Source: Rhodotorula mucilaginosa (Eukaryota; Basidiomycota; Microbotryomycetes; Sporidiobolales; Sporidiobolaceae). Taken from it: 64,000 nucleotides of DNA. Location: contig CP137867.1 in NCBI GenBank assembly GCA_034406715.1, forward strand, positions 186,001 to 250,000, written 5' to 3'. Made by a program: the position numbers and the translations under genes. Positions 51,268-62,211 of the stretch are shown here, one piece after another. How positions within the stretch are numbered: the first letter of the stretch is position 1; each line of letters opens with the position of its first letter. The notes beneath the pieces were generated by a model that made no database searches, was not told where the DNA came from, and was given only the letters and a program-made list of their open reading frames with translations.

Positions 51268-54200
51268 TCAAAGGCTCAGATCGCCCGTCTCGGTTTCTCC
51301 TCCCGGACCCGCCATCGTCGCTGCGGCGTCCTGCATCACCTCATCCGCCGGCTCATCGTCGTCGCCCTGACCCGTGCCCGTCGTCTCGTGGTCGTCCACA
51401 CCAGCACGCTTCTGAGACCCATGCGAAGGAGTTGGCGTGCGCTCCCGGCTCCCCAGATCGGCGTCGTTATCGTCGTCGCCGAGCAAGGCGTCGAGCGCGT
51501 CGTTGTTCTCCAGGTCGACCGACTCATCGGCGGCCGTGCGGCGGCGCTTGGAAGGCGACGCTTCGGGAGCGTAGAGCTCCTGACTGATGACCGGTGGCGC
51601 CTTTCGCTTCTTCGGCGGAGAGATGCGCTCCTTCTCTTCTTCTGCGTCATCCCCGTCCTGATCGCCGTCGAGCTCGTCCTCTTCGTCGTCGGACCGAGCA
51701 GAGGCTTTGCCCTTGCCCTTGCCTTTCGACTTGGACTTGGAGGCCTTGTTCCTCTCGGCGGTGGCAGCTTTTTGGATCGCTGTGGGACGAAAAAGAATGT
51801 AGTGAGCATCGCAGCGCCAGAGAACAGCAGGAGAGACAGACACTGACAAGGGTCCTTGGCCATGACGGTGATGAGCCGTCGCTGGTAAGCGCGGAGGGGC
51901 TCCCAGATTTTTGACATGGCCGGCACCTCAATCCCGCGCTCGTCGAGGAGGGCATCGAGAGAAGTTTTCCTGCAAGCGGCAATCCGGTGTCAGCATCAAA
52001 ACACAAGTGGGAGGGAGAGTCGAGAGCACATACACTTTGAGCGCGCTGCGCCCATCCAGGCCGAAGAGCAGATGACCGAGCGCTTTGAAGAAGGACAGGG
52101 CGCGGTCGCGATCGGCCTTGCGCTTGGCTTCCTCGTAGCGGGCAAGCTTCGAAGTCACCCACTTGAGGGCGTCGAGGTGCAAACGCAAGTGGTCTTCGGC
52201 CGGAAGAGTCGAAACGATTGCGAGCTGGGCGCCGCGCACAGCTGCCACGCCTTGCAGATGTCGACCGAGCGAGATGAGGTGCTCGTCGGTAGCTGTCTCC
52301 TCCGCGGCGTCGATGTAGAGCTCGCACGCGCCCTGGAGCGCGTCGACAAGGATGGAAGCGACTTTGTCGCTCGCCGAACCGTAGTTGCCTTCGTCGCGCA
52401 GATCGTGCATGAGGAGCTTGGCCTGCTCGTCAAAGACCGGTCCCAGTCGGCCCCAGTACTTGAGGACGACGACCGAGTGCTGGAGGTCGAAAGCGCCTCC
52501 ATGAATCGCGCGAACGAACGGTGCAAGCGTCTGCTCGAAGCGGGCGGTGGCGAGAAGACGTGCTCGCTCTTTGGCGTTGTCCGCTGCGATCGGAAAAGGT
52601 TCATTCGTCAGAGTAGTCTTTGACGGCAAAGCACGACGAACGGGATAGCGCACCTCGGATCTGCGCAGCGGTCTTGCGTTTCCGCTTGTCGGCGGCAACG
52701 ACCTTCTTGCCCTTCTTCTGTGCACCTGCCTTCTTGCCTTTACGCTTCTTCCCACGCTGACTCGACTCCGTCTCGGTGTCGCTGCCTTCGTCATCGTCAC
52801 TCGCAGGAGTATCCGATTCGACCTCTTCGGCTTCTTCCGCGAGCAGTTCGGCCTGTCGCTCGATTTCCGCCTCCATATAGCCAGAGCACCGGGCCTGCAA
52901 CTCCTCGCTCGCTTCGAGCTTGAGCTCCTCGAACAGGCGGTCAGGGTCCCCGGACGGAGCCGAAATCGTATGGGCGATGAGGTAGATGTCGAGCAAGACG
53001 GTCAAGGCCTGCAGAAGAGCAAATTTCAGCGACCCGGGCTCGCTTTGTTTCACCACAGAGGACCAACTTACCACACGTTTGACACCTTCGGCAGCATTCG
53101 TGCCGTTGCCGACCGCAAACTCTTCGAGCTTTTCCAGCAAGACCCGTCGTTTCTCGCTGACGGCGACGAGGGCCTGCAAGTCGGTGGAACCGGCCTGACG
53201 GATCTCTGCCACAACCGTCAAGAGATGCCAAGACAGGTGGACCGCAAGTACGCGGATGGCGTGGCCGATGAGCTGCAAGACGGAAGAGGCTCAGCGCGGT
53301 CAGCTGTGCGGGCTCCAGAGTGGCCAACGCACCGGCTCTTCTTCCTTGTAGCCTCGGCGACCGCGGTCGACAATACTGTCGATGATGTCGATGACGCTGG
53401 TCGAGTTGCCGCCGTCGTTGTCTTCCAGCACATCATTCAGGTTCTTGACGCGGTACAGGTGCTCGATGCGCGCGACGCAAGCCGTCAATGCCGACAGCTC
53501 GTCTTCCTCGTACGAAGCATTCTCAGCATCGTCGCCGGCGGCGGTTCGAAGAGCAGCGACGAGGTCCCGCTCGAGGTCGGCGATCTTGGTCTGGTTCGTG
53601 GCGGAAAGATTGTTCGCCGACATGAGGACGACCAACGTCCGCGCGGCTTGGTCCAGGACGTCTGCCTCGGTATGCTTCTTGAACTGCTTGGCGACGTCGT
53701 CCCACAGCGACTCGTAAGCCTGCATACCGTCCGCGAGTCAGCGCGATAGCTCAACGGGACGTGTGGAGTCAAGGGCACGCCGCGTACCGAGATCTGCTGC
53801 ATGTCGAGATACAGATCGAGCGAGATCAAGCGCGGGATGGCGAGGATGTCGATCATGCGCGACGCGAACGTCTGATGTTTCGCGAACAGCTTCGGCAGAG
53901 CCTCAATGACAACCCTGCTGACATTGGCGAGATCCTCGTCCTCTTGCTCCTGATCCTGCGCGCGGCGTCCGGAGGAATGTCAGCCATGTAAAGGCAGGGA
54001 CGCAAAGGCTTCGAAACGGCGAACCTTCTTCGAGACCGCGCTAGCCTGTGTGACACGAGTCAAAACGGCAACGACGACTTCCACGAACAGCGTCTCTTCG
54101 TCCTCGTCGAGTCGAACCTGCTTCGGCAACGCGACGACGGCCGCGGCGTCATCTTCTTCCGCGTCCTGCTCCTCTGCAGCGTCGTTCTCCTCCCCGGCCG

Positions 54201-56977
54201 ATCCCTCGCCAGCATCGCCACCCTGCGCAGCTTTCTTGCCGCCGCGCGCGCGACCTTTCGCGTTCGCTTTTCCCTTGCCCTTGCCCTTGCCCTTGGCGTT
54301 CGACGACGCAGAAGCCTCCTCCGCGTCGGACGAGTGATCCTTGAGCAAGTAGGCGAGCATGCCTTCCCAGTCCTGGACGGCGTCGAGCGAGTCCCACAGG
54401 GCTTCGATCGCGTAGGCAACGCGACCGCGCGGGACCACCGGACCGAGATCTTCTTCGCCGCCCGTGTCGGCTCTTGCGACTGCAGCGAGGGAGCCTTCCT
54501 CCGCCGCCGCGACAGCCTCATCTTGCTCGTCGTCGTCGTCGTCGAGCGTATCTTCTTCCAAGCGGCCGTCGAGAGCACGTCCGTACTTGACGAGCAGCTG
54601 TGCGAGGACCTTGTACTCGGTCGCCTGGTGAAGCGCACGTTCGCGCTCCTTGTCGGCCTTCTTGTTGCCGCCGAATTTGCGCCCTTTGGCCGTCTTGCCC
54701 TGCGCTTCGAGCTCAGACTTGAGGTCTTCGACCTGTTCCTCGACCAAGCCGCGGAAAAAGTCGGCCGCAGCCGAGCGGACGCGCTTCTCCTTCTCAAACA
54801 CGAGGGTCGCAACTTCGTCGCGTTGCTTCTCGTCGTCGAGGAGACCGTGGCTGTCGATCTGGCGGACGACTTGCAGAGCCTGAATGCGGACGTTGAGGTC
54901 GTGCTCGCCAACGGCCATGTCGACGATCTGCTGCTTGAAGCGGTCGGTAAAGTGATGGAGCTTGCCGAGGTAGGCGTCTTTCTGATAGAGCGCAAACAGG
55001 GCGCGGACCGATTCGCGACGAGCTTCCTTCGACTGCGAGTACGCTCGTTTGTTCGGTCATCAGCACACAGCGCCAGTCAGAGAAGTACCCCATGTCAACG
55101 CGGAGAAAGTAACCCACCTCGTCCGACAGAACCCAGCCGATGTAGCGCAAGTAGTCGCCGTCGATCCAATAGTCCGGATCGATCTTCATCCAGTTACCGA
55201 TCGCAGAGATGCACTCGGCGCGGATGACGGCGTCTGCGTCGCGATACCGATTGACAAAGACGCTGCACGACACATGCGCAGAGCTGTCAGTTCAACCTAC
55301 CGCTGGCAGATGGACGGGTGCGAGTGCCGCCGAACTTACGAGTTGTAGCTCTCCTCCATGTATTCCTCGACCGCCTGCAACCGCTTGTGCGCCTCCTTGA
55401 CCTGCCGCTCCATGTCCCTCAACCTCGCCTTGTCCTTCCTCCCCTTCTTCTCCTCTGCCTCCTTCGCCCGGACCGTCTGCGCATGTTCCTTATCGACCTG
55501 GATCCGCAAGACGGACAACGCATGGACGAGCTGCAGCGCGATGACGGTGGCGGTGTGGCGGAGGGCGCGGATCTGGGACGAAGAGAGGGCGTGGATCCAG
55601 GCTTGGAAGTGCTCGTAGAACGAGGTGTCGTACAAGAGGTCGTCGGCAGATGCGACGAGGAGCTTTTGGAGGAAGGACGAGAGCGACGTGCGGAACTTTT
55701 TGTACCCCTTGGACTTGGAGATCAAGGGATAGGCCATGTTTGCTTCCTGTGCGGGACGAACAGGAGACCGTTGAAAACGCGCGCGACAGCGACACATCAG
55801 CGACTGTCGCGCCTGTTCCATGAGAGCTGTCTGACCCGCACCTGCTTAAACTCGTCGGCAATGTCCTTGAGGTTCTCGACGATGCCATTCTCGTCCTCCG
55901 CCTGATGCTCGTCAACGGTGGCGTTGCATCCACAGCACTGTCGGTCACCGCGACCAGCGAGTATGAATCAGTGTCGCACGAGCAAGAGATACAGCCGAGC
56001 AATCGATTCAAGACCGCGAGGGACGGGGAGACCCACCCTCAGGACAAAGTTGACGAGTTCGGCCATGGCCGGACCGGACTCTTCCTTGTACGACTCGATC
56101 CAGTCCTCGGCGACCTGTTGCAGAGCCGAATTCGGACTCTTGACCGCATCTGAGGCAAAGACGAAGTGGGCAAAGTCAGGTCAAGGCCCGGTTACCAATG
56201 CGGGCGGCCTCCGGCGCCGTGCCGGACGGAGAGAAGGAACAGCACACGCACTGAAGATCTCGTTGTCGTCTTCGATCTGGAAATCCTTGCCAGGTTTCGC
56301 AGCTCTCGAAGCACGGGCACCGACAGCCTTGCCTCCGTTCTCCTCCTCCTCGTCCTCATCTTCCTCTCCGCCTCCTCGCGTTGCTTTCTTCGTTCTTCGG
56401 GCCGCAGCAGCAGGTTTCCTCGTCCCGCCGTTCGTCTTCGTCGTAGTCTTTCTCCGCTTCGCAGCCGAGGCGCCGCCCGCGTTGCTGGAAGACGCTTTGG
56501 TACCTTTGGGCGCCCGTTTACGCGAACCGGTCTTGATGCTCGTCGGAACCTTGAAGTCTTCTTCGTCGTCGTCGTCTTCGTCGTGGTCGTCATCATCTTC
56601 CTCGTCGTCAACGTCTTCGATCGTGCGTTTGTTCGAATTCGAAGCTGTCCAGGGAAAGATGTAGTTCAAGTCAGCCCCGGCTCTTCATCCTCTGGGGTTG
56701 CTCCGGGTCCGTCAGTATGCAGCCTCTCTGCGAGCGTGTCCGCGCCCTGCCTGCACAGCTCCTCTGTTCCATCTAGCAATCAACCCGCGTGAAAGGAGCC
56801 CCCCTTCGCTCGCGCCGCACCGCACACGGTCGCATCCGCTATTCAGGAGACAGAGTGAAAATAAGACTCACCGCCTAGCCTGTCGATCTCCTTGCGCACG
56901 CGTCCACTTTTCCTGCGTCCTGCTCCAGCTCGCGGAGAAGCGGCGGCGTGGTTCTCGTCCGAGTCGGAGGACGACAT
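51268..56977 (-). CDS. SCC3: Cohesin subunit Scc3/STAG
   Basis: Scc3 (Psc3, STAG/SA) is the HEAT-repeat cohesin subunit needed to load and hold cohesin on chromosomes. The start MSSSDSDENHAAASPRAGAG and RVRKEIDRLGG is followed by an acidic and Lys-rich disordered region (ASSSNAGGASAAKRRKTTTK). The STAG domain is DAVKSPNSALQQVAEDWIES, MAELVNFVLR, ENGIVENLKDIADEFKQ, MAYPLISKSKGYKKFRTSLS. Next are DTSFYEHFQAWIHALSSSQI and RALRHTATVIALQLVHALSV. The stromalin-conservative region VFVNRYRDADAVIRAECISA, IGNWMKIDPDYWIDGDYLRY and IGWVLSDE follows, then the HEAT array. Acidic and Gly-Lys-rich insertions (DDDDDEQDEAVAAAEEG; AKGKGKGKGKANAKGRARGG) interrupt it. The C-terminus is acidic and Ser-rich, ending ETETGDLSL. 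About a dozen introns; roughly 1,500-1,600 residues. Confidence 0.93.
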
Positions 56978-58187
56978 CCCCGCGAAGCGTTGTAAGACCA
57001 GAGAGAGAGTTGGGGTAGGACCGGTGCCTAGCTGCGCTGGAAGGAGGCACCCAGCAGCTGTCTCTGTAGCTCGCTCGCGTATATGCGCGACTCGAAAGGC
57101 GGACGCGTCTTGCTGGTCGCGACCCGACGCGAGTGGTCTCACATTTTCTTCCCTTTCTTACGAATAGAGAGAGGACATAGACTTCCGAATGGACAATCTC
57201 ACAGCTGCACAAAGTGCGCATGTATTGAACGAACCACACAAGGAGAAGAGATATCCGACTTTTGATTTCATCGGGTCTTCGTGCGCACGCGCGCAGACAG
57301 TCGCAGCCACTACTTCCGCACAGCGAAGAGCTGAACATCTTGATGGTGATGCCTGCGGATACTGTTCCACAAGCCCTGACGTCTGACCTCCGACGCCGAC
57401 GGGATGGTGGCCAGCGGGAGCCTCCTGCCTCGCACGAGGTGGATTCATGAAAGTTGGCCAGCATCGAACGATCTGACGTGCGTGGAGACCATGTCCGTCC
57501 GCACATGTCGCCGGCCTGCGCGCACAGTCGGACAACACCGCGCGAAGCTGAGCCGGCCGCTCGCGTCCGGGTAACCAACGGGCGCGGTTTCATATTTGGG
57601 TCGCCCTCGATCGGGCGGCGGGCGCAAGCCGGCAGTCCTTCGCGTCCCAACGGCGGTGCATGCAGCAGCGGGAAAAGGCCAGCTTGATAGGCGTCAGCGG
57701 CGGTTGGAGAAGGAGCGTTCGAATGGGCGGGAGAGGAACTTGAGCGGGAAAACAAAGAGCCTTGCAGCTCCGGAAAGAAGAAGACGACGGGAAACGTAGA
57801 AGCCGTAGAGGGAATCGGCTTCTGAGGAGTGTGCATCAGACTCTTGAGCAAGAGCACTTGTCCGTCAAGCACTTGTTGCTCGGTCGGGTCGGCGCTGTTT
57901 GAGGACTGAAAGCGAGCGCGACTCGGAGTTGCGACGGAAGGATGATCGAGGGCAGGTCAAGCAAGCGGGTGCAGCGGAAGATACTGTAGCCAGACGGGAA
58001 TGGCTCATCGCCGAGCTGCCTTGCCATATAGAGGGATGGAGCGGCGCGTGCAGTGAGGCGACTCGGTTCAACTCGTCGGAGCCAAGTCGCTGCGAGTTTG
58101 CCTCGTTCGACCCAAGAGTTGACGTCTCGCGCCTTTCGCGATTCCCTTGTGTCCTTTTCTTGTGGTCGCCGACACGCAAGGAGAAGA
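56978..58187. promoter_or_regulatory. 1.2 kb divergent upstream region of SCC3 and ERG2
   Basis: The longest divergent gap in the right half of the window. Several open frames up to 334 codons cross it on the minus strand, but none shows a family motif or a coherent splice model, so I treat it as noncoding. I looked for a sterol regulatory element upstream of ERG2 and saw none convincing. Confidence 0.4.
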
Positions 58188-59450
58188 ATGAACACTCCCG
58201 CTCGCAAACCTCGAGGCGCAACTCACGGCGGCGCACAACCGATCCGGCTGCAGCCCCCGTCGCGGTGGACTGTCAAGAACCTGCTCCTCTCGGCCGTCGT
58301 CCTCGGAGCGCTCAGTGCCCTCGTCGGAGTCCTCGAACAGGTCAAGGTGCGTCCCGTCGAGCCTCCCTATGAGCGCCCCGTTCACACTTGACTCTCCCTC
58401 GTCCCGGTTCGTTCAACTAACCAATGAAACTCTCTGGCCCTCTCTATAGTCGCGATGGTACATCTTTGACCCGAAAGAAATGCACAAGCTGTGCCAAGAC
58501 GCTCTCGCCCTCCACGGCAACGACACCGTCTCGGCCGTCTCGCACATTGTCACTTCCCTCTCGCGCTCGCATCCCACCTACGCCATCAACACCGCCTTTT
58601 CCTCCACGCCGCTCCTCACAGACAGCACCGCAGCCGCTGCCGTCGTACCGGGATCGTACACCCCGAACGAGCGAGAATGGGTCTGGAACAACGCCGGAGG
58701 CGCGATGGGCACCATGTTTATCATCCACGCCAGCATCACCGAGTACCTGATCGTGTTCGGGACTCCGCTCGGCACAGAGGGCCACACGGGGAGGCACACG
58801 GCCGACGACTACTTCCACATCCTCAGCGGAGAACAGTGGGCCGCCAAGGCCGGAGCCTTCCAACTCGAGGTGCGTGGTGGCCAAAAACCTCCTCACTTGT
58901 CGGACCTGCGAGATGGGACCAGTACACGCATGTGCTTGTCTCCGGAAGCTGACTAGTAGCCTCGATGCTTCGCCGCTGCACAGCGCTACGTCGCCGGCGA
59001 CGTGCACCACCTCGTCCGCGGCGAGATCAAGCAGTACAAGTTCCACGAAGGCGGTTTCGCCATCGAACTCGCGCAGGGTATGTCCATCCCGCGCTCTTCA
59101 CCCCTGGCCTCTCGTCAAAACCCCAGGCTGATCGCGCGCTGTTGCCGCCAATGCCCCGGAACAGGCTGGATCCCGCTCATGCTGCCGTTCGGATTTGCCG
59201 ACACGTTCTTCTCGACTCTCGACTTCCCGACGTTGTACCACACCATCCGGATCACGGGTAAGTCTGCCCTCGTCCTCCTCCCTCCCCCCTCTCTCCTCTC
59301 CCGTTTCGTGGTTCTTCTCCGGGCGCCTTGGCCACGCGCCCGTCCGCCTGCCTTCAACGGATTCGAGACTCGTGTTCGTTTGCTGACGAGTCCTCCTATC
59401 TTTCGACAGGTCGCGAGATGATCAAGAACCTCTTGCACGGCAAGATCTAG
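58188..59450 (+). CDS. ERG2: C-8 sterol isomerase
   Basis: Erg2 moves the sterol double bond from C8 to C7 in ergosterol synthesis in the ER; it is homologous to the animal sigma-1 receptor. The start [20 protein letters not shown] is followed by one membrane helix ([19 protein letters not shown]). Then [60 protein letters not shown] and [40 protein letters not shown] leads, across an intron, to [20 protein letters not shown] and [16 protein letters not shown]. The C-terminal block [20 protein letters not shown] and [12 protein letters not shown] matches the family. Conserved Asp and Glu of the active site are present ([15 protein letters not shown]). Four introns, with a 5' leader of unknown length. 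Confidence 0.96.
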
Positions 59451-59813
59451 ACTCGCCATCTCTAGAAGGGAAGGGATAGGGGGAGGACATAGTCCCTTCC
59501 CGTACTAGCCTTGGAGAGTTCCATGGTAGATACGAGATCAAGCCACGACACGGATCCTCCTCTTGCCACCTCACAATTCGCACCGACGCAATGATACCCT
59601 ATGATTATACCCTGAACCCTTCTTGACCATGCCGCCGCATCGAGCGACTATGTACCTCTGCCTGCTGCAGTTCGTCGCCGAAAAGCACGTCTTCGAGCCT
59701 GCGTCTGGCACCTGCAAAACGAGGGCCATGCGGTACGGTGATAACAAGAGACGAATTCGCGCAGGACGATATTGCAGGTATATTCTAGTCCGCCAGCAGA
59801 CACCCTTCCACTT
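59451..59813. other. Convergent 3' region of ERG2 and NDH-2 copy 1
   Basis: 363 bp between two facing stops. No gene or repeat seen. Confidence 0.4.
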
Positions 59814-61824
59814 CTAGAATCGCGAGATCCGTCGACCCGCGATCCAGGTGCAGAGCCAGTGCTGCGACGGCCGAACGCTCAGTAGTCAGCCCGGGACATC
59901 TCCCCCTCCCGATCAAAGAGGCCCGTGACTCACATAGACGAGGGCGACCTGGTTCCGGAACGAAAGCGACTTGTAGAGATAGGCGGACCGCCACAACACC
60001 CAGGCCGCCTTTCCGGTGAGTTTCCCTTCCGGACCTTCGACACCTTCCGAGCGATCGATGATGGCGGTAAAGTCGCCGAGATATGTCATGTTCTGCCGAT
60101 GGGAGCATGGACAGATAGGATGTCAATGCCAAGCACCTCGAGTTATTCGGCGTTTCGGGTTTCGGACGCACTCCGTGATTCTTGAAGACGAATGGCTTCG
60201 GCGGGTTGGCGCCGCGAGCCATGGCGTTAAGGTTCTTGGCTAGCCATTCAGCTTGTTGAGACGCCGCTGCGAAAGAAAGAAGAGAGTAGAGAACCGTGTC
60301 CCGGTCAACCTCTTGAACACGTTACTCGAATTGACGCGAGACCCTGTTTTCCGGGACTCACTCTGGCCGGTCGGAGGCGCCTTCTTCTCGAGAGCACTGC
60401 AGTCTCCCAAGCAGAACACGTCCTCGTACACTTCGTCCTTTTCCGAGATCACGTTCAGGCGATTCGTGATCCGAAGCCTGAACGGAGAAAGACGAGTTTT
60501 TCGAGATGAGCTTTTGCGCTTCGAGATTCGGTGCAAGGTGCAGGTGCGGTGCACGTACACATGCGTCTTCTCGTCCTTCTTGAGTTCCTTTATCGAATTG
60601 ATGAACGGATTCGCCTCGAGACCGGTCGCCCAGACGAGCATTCCAAACGGGACGTTGCCTTCCTCTTTGATCTCGAGGTGACCCTCATGCACCCGAGTGA
60701 TGTGGCTCTCGCCCTTGACGGCGACCCCTTGTCGCTTGAACTTTTCCGCAGCAAACTCTGACAGCGACTTGTCGAAACCTTGCAGGACGCCGGGCGCCAC
60801 GTCGTAGATCGTACTGGACACCGGAAATGGGACGGTTAGCTCGGGTGCGACCAACAGCTAGAAGGACGACACGACGAACATGCGAGCTTCCGGACGCAGA
60901 TCCGGATACGCCGCCGCAAGGTCTCGAGTCAAAAAGTCGTGCAACTCGCCGGCAAACTCGACACCTGCAAAGAACGTCAAGAAGTGTCAGCCGCCGCCAA
61001 CCCCCGAAAATCTGATCTGCTCACCTGTAGGACCACCGCCGACGACTGCGAAATGGAGAATCCCCCTGCGCTCCTCGTCGCTCAGTGTCGGCTGACTCGC
61101 GAGCTCAAAGCATTCGATGATCCGCGACCGGATCTTCTGCGCGTCGTCGGCATCCTTGAGCATGAACGAGTGCGCGGCAACACCTTCGATACCGAAAGTC
61201 GCGGTACCGCAGCCGACAGCGATGACGAGCTTGTCGTAGGAGATGCTGTAGGTCTTTTGACCCGGGTACGAGACGGCGGGCTTGAGCTCCTCGTCCGAGT
61301 CGTCGTCCACCCGTCGGTTCAGTTCTCGTTTCCGAACTTCGGATCCCACCGCCGGTGAGCATTCAATGGTCTTCCCCTGAAAGTTGATTGAACGAGCATA
61401 TGCTTGGTGGTAGTCCTGCGGAAGGTCCAGTCAGTTCCGCAAAACAAGGGAGGGCGCCGGACGGACATGCACGTACCACTTCGGGATAACGGCGGACGGG
61501 TTCGATCACGCTGTTGAAGTCGTTCGTTCCGACCGCAGCTCCCGACAGGAGCGGAGTGAAAACAAAGTACTCTGTTGGACTGACTACGCCAGGGAAAGCG
61601 ATGTCAGGTCCGTTTTCCCCCTCGAGCGGAAAACGTCTCGGACTGAAAATGGACGCACTCATCGTGACCGAGTACCGACTTCGGTCCAGCTTTTGCATCA
61701 CTGCGTATCCCGCCCATCCCGAGCCTACGATGACGAGGTGTTCTTTACCGGACTCATTATGTTTCGACTGGTGTCCGTTCAGGCGTTCTTGGGAAGTCGT
61801 TTTCCCGTTGCGAAGGGTCGGCAT
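59814..61824 (-). CDS. Type-2 (alternative) NADH dehydrogenase, copy 1
   Basis: A single-subunit NDH-2 flavoenzyme that passes electrons from NADH to ubiquinone without pumping protons. The start is MPTLRNGKTTSQERLNGHQS; then the FAD fingerprint HLVIVGSGWAGYAVMQKLDR. VTMISPTEYFVFTPLLSGAA is made across an intron (donor GTGCGT). VGTNDFNSVIEPVRRYPEV, YDKLVIAVGCGTATFGIEGV and the NADH-site fingerprint FAVVGGGPTGVEFAGELHDF follow. Further on are LVWATGLEANPFINSI and DVFCLGDCSALEKKAPPTGQ. Quinone-site and membrane-binding segments follow (AAWVLWRSAYLYKSLSFRNQ), and the C-terminus is CTWIAGRRISRF. The stop TAG is at 59814. No EF-hand insertion and no strong presequence were seen. The 5' end is about 390 bp from the end of copy 2, in tandem on the same strand. 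Confidence 0.9.
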
Positions 61825-62211
61825 GATATGGATATAGTATCGGCGCTGCTCGGTTCAGCCTTGGCAAGTCTCTATGCAGTCGATGAAGCGCAGCAGAAGC
61901 TTCGCCAGCAGAGCAGAGTCGATTGACGCGGCGGTCAAAGCACCGTCGCGAGACGAAGCAGCGGAAGTGTTCGGTCGCCTGTGCGGCTTCATCTCTGACC
62001 ACCGAAAGCCGCATTTCGCTTGATCCTCGCTCTGTTCGGGACTGCGGCATGCGTCAACAAGCGGCCTGACGAAAGATCGGCGGAGGGAGGAAGGTGACGA
62101 TCGGGGTGATCGAGCACGATAAGATCTGATACGGACCAAAGTCTGACGCGGTCGCGGCGCTGGTGCGGAGTGGAGATGTATATCATATTGCACGCCTCGA
62201 TGAAACGAGAG
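61825..62211. promoter_or_regulatory. Gap between the two NDH-2 genes
   Basis: 387 bp that must hold the promoter of copy 1 and the 3' end of copy 2. A TATA-like GATATAG (near 61830-61836) lies just upstream of the copy 1 start, probably too close to be its TATA box. Nothing else identified. Confidence 0.35.

Noticed and set aside
56868-57872. 334-codon minus-strand frame in the SCC3-ERG2 gap
   Set aside because: It overlaps the first SCC3 exon in another frame, has no family features, and no splice model makes it protein-like.
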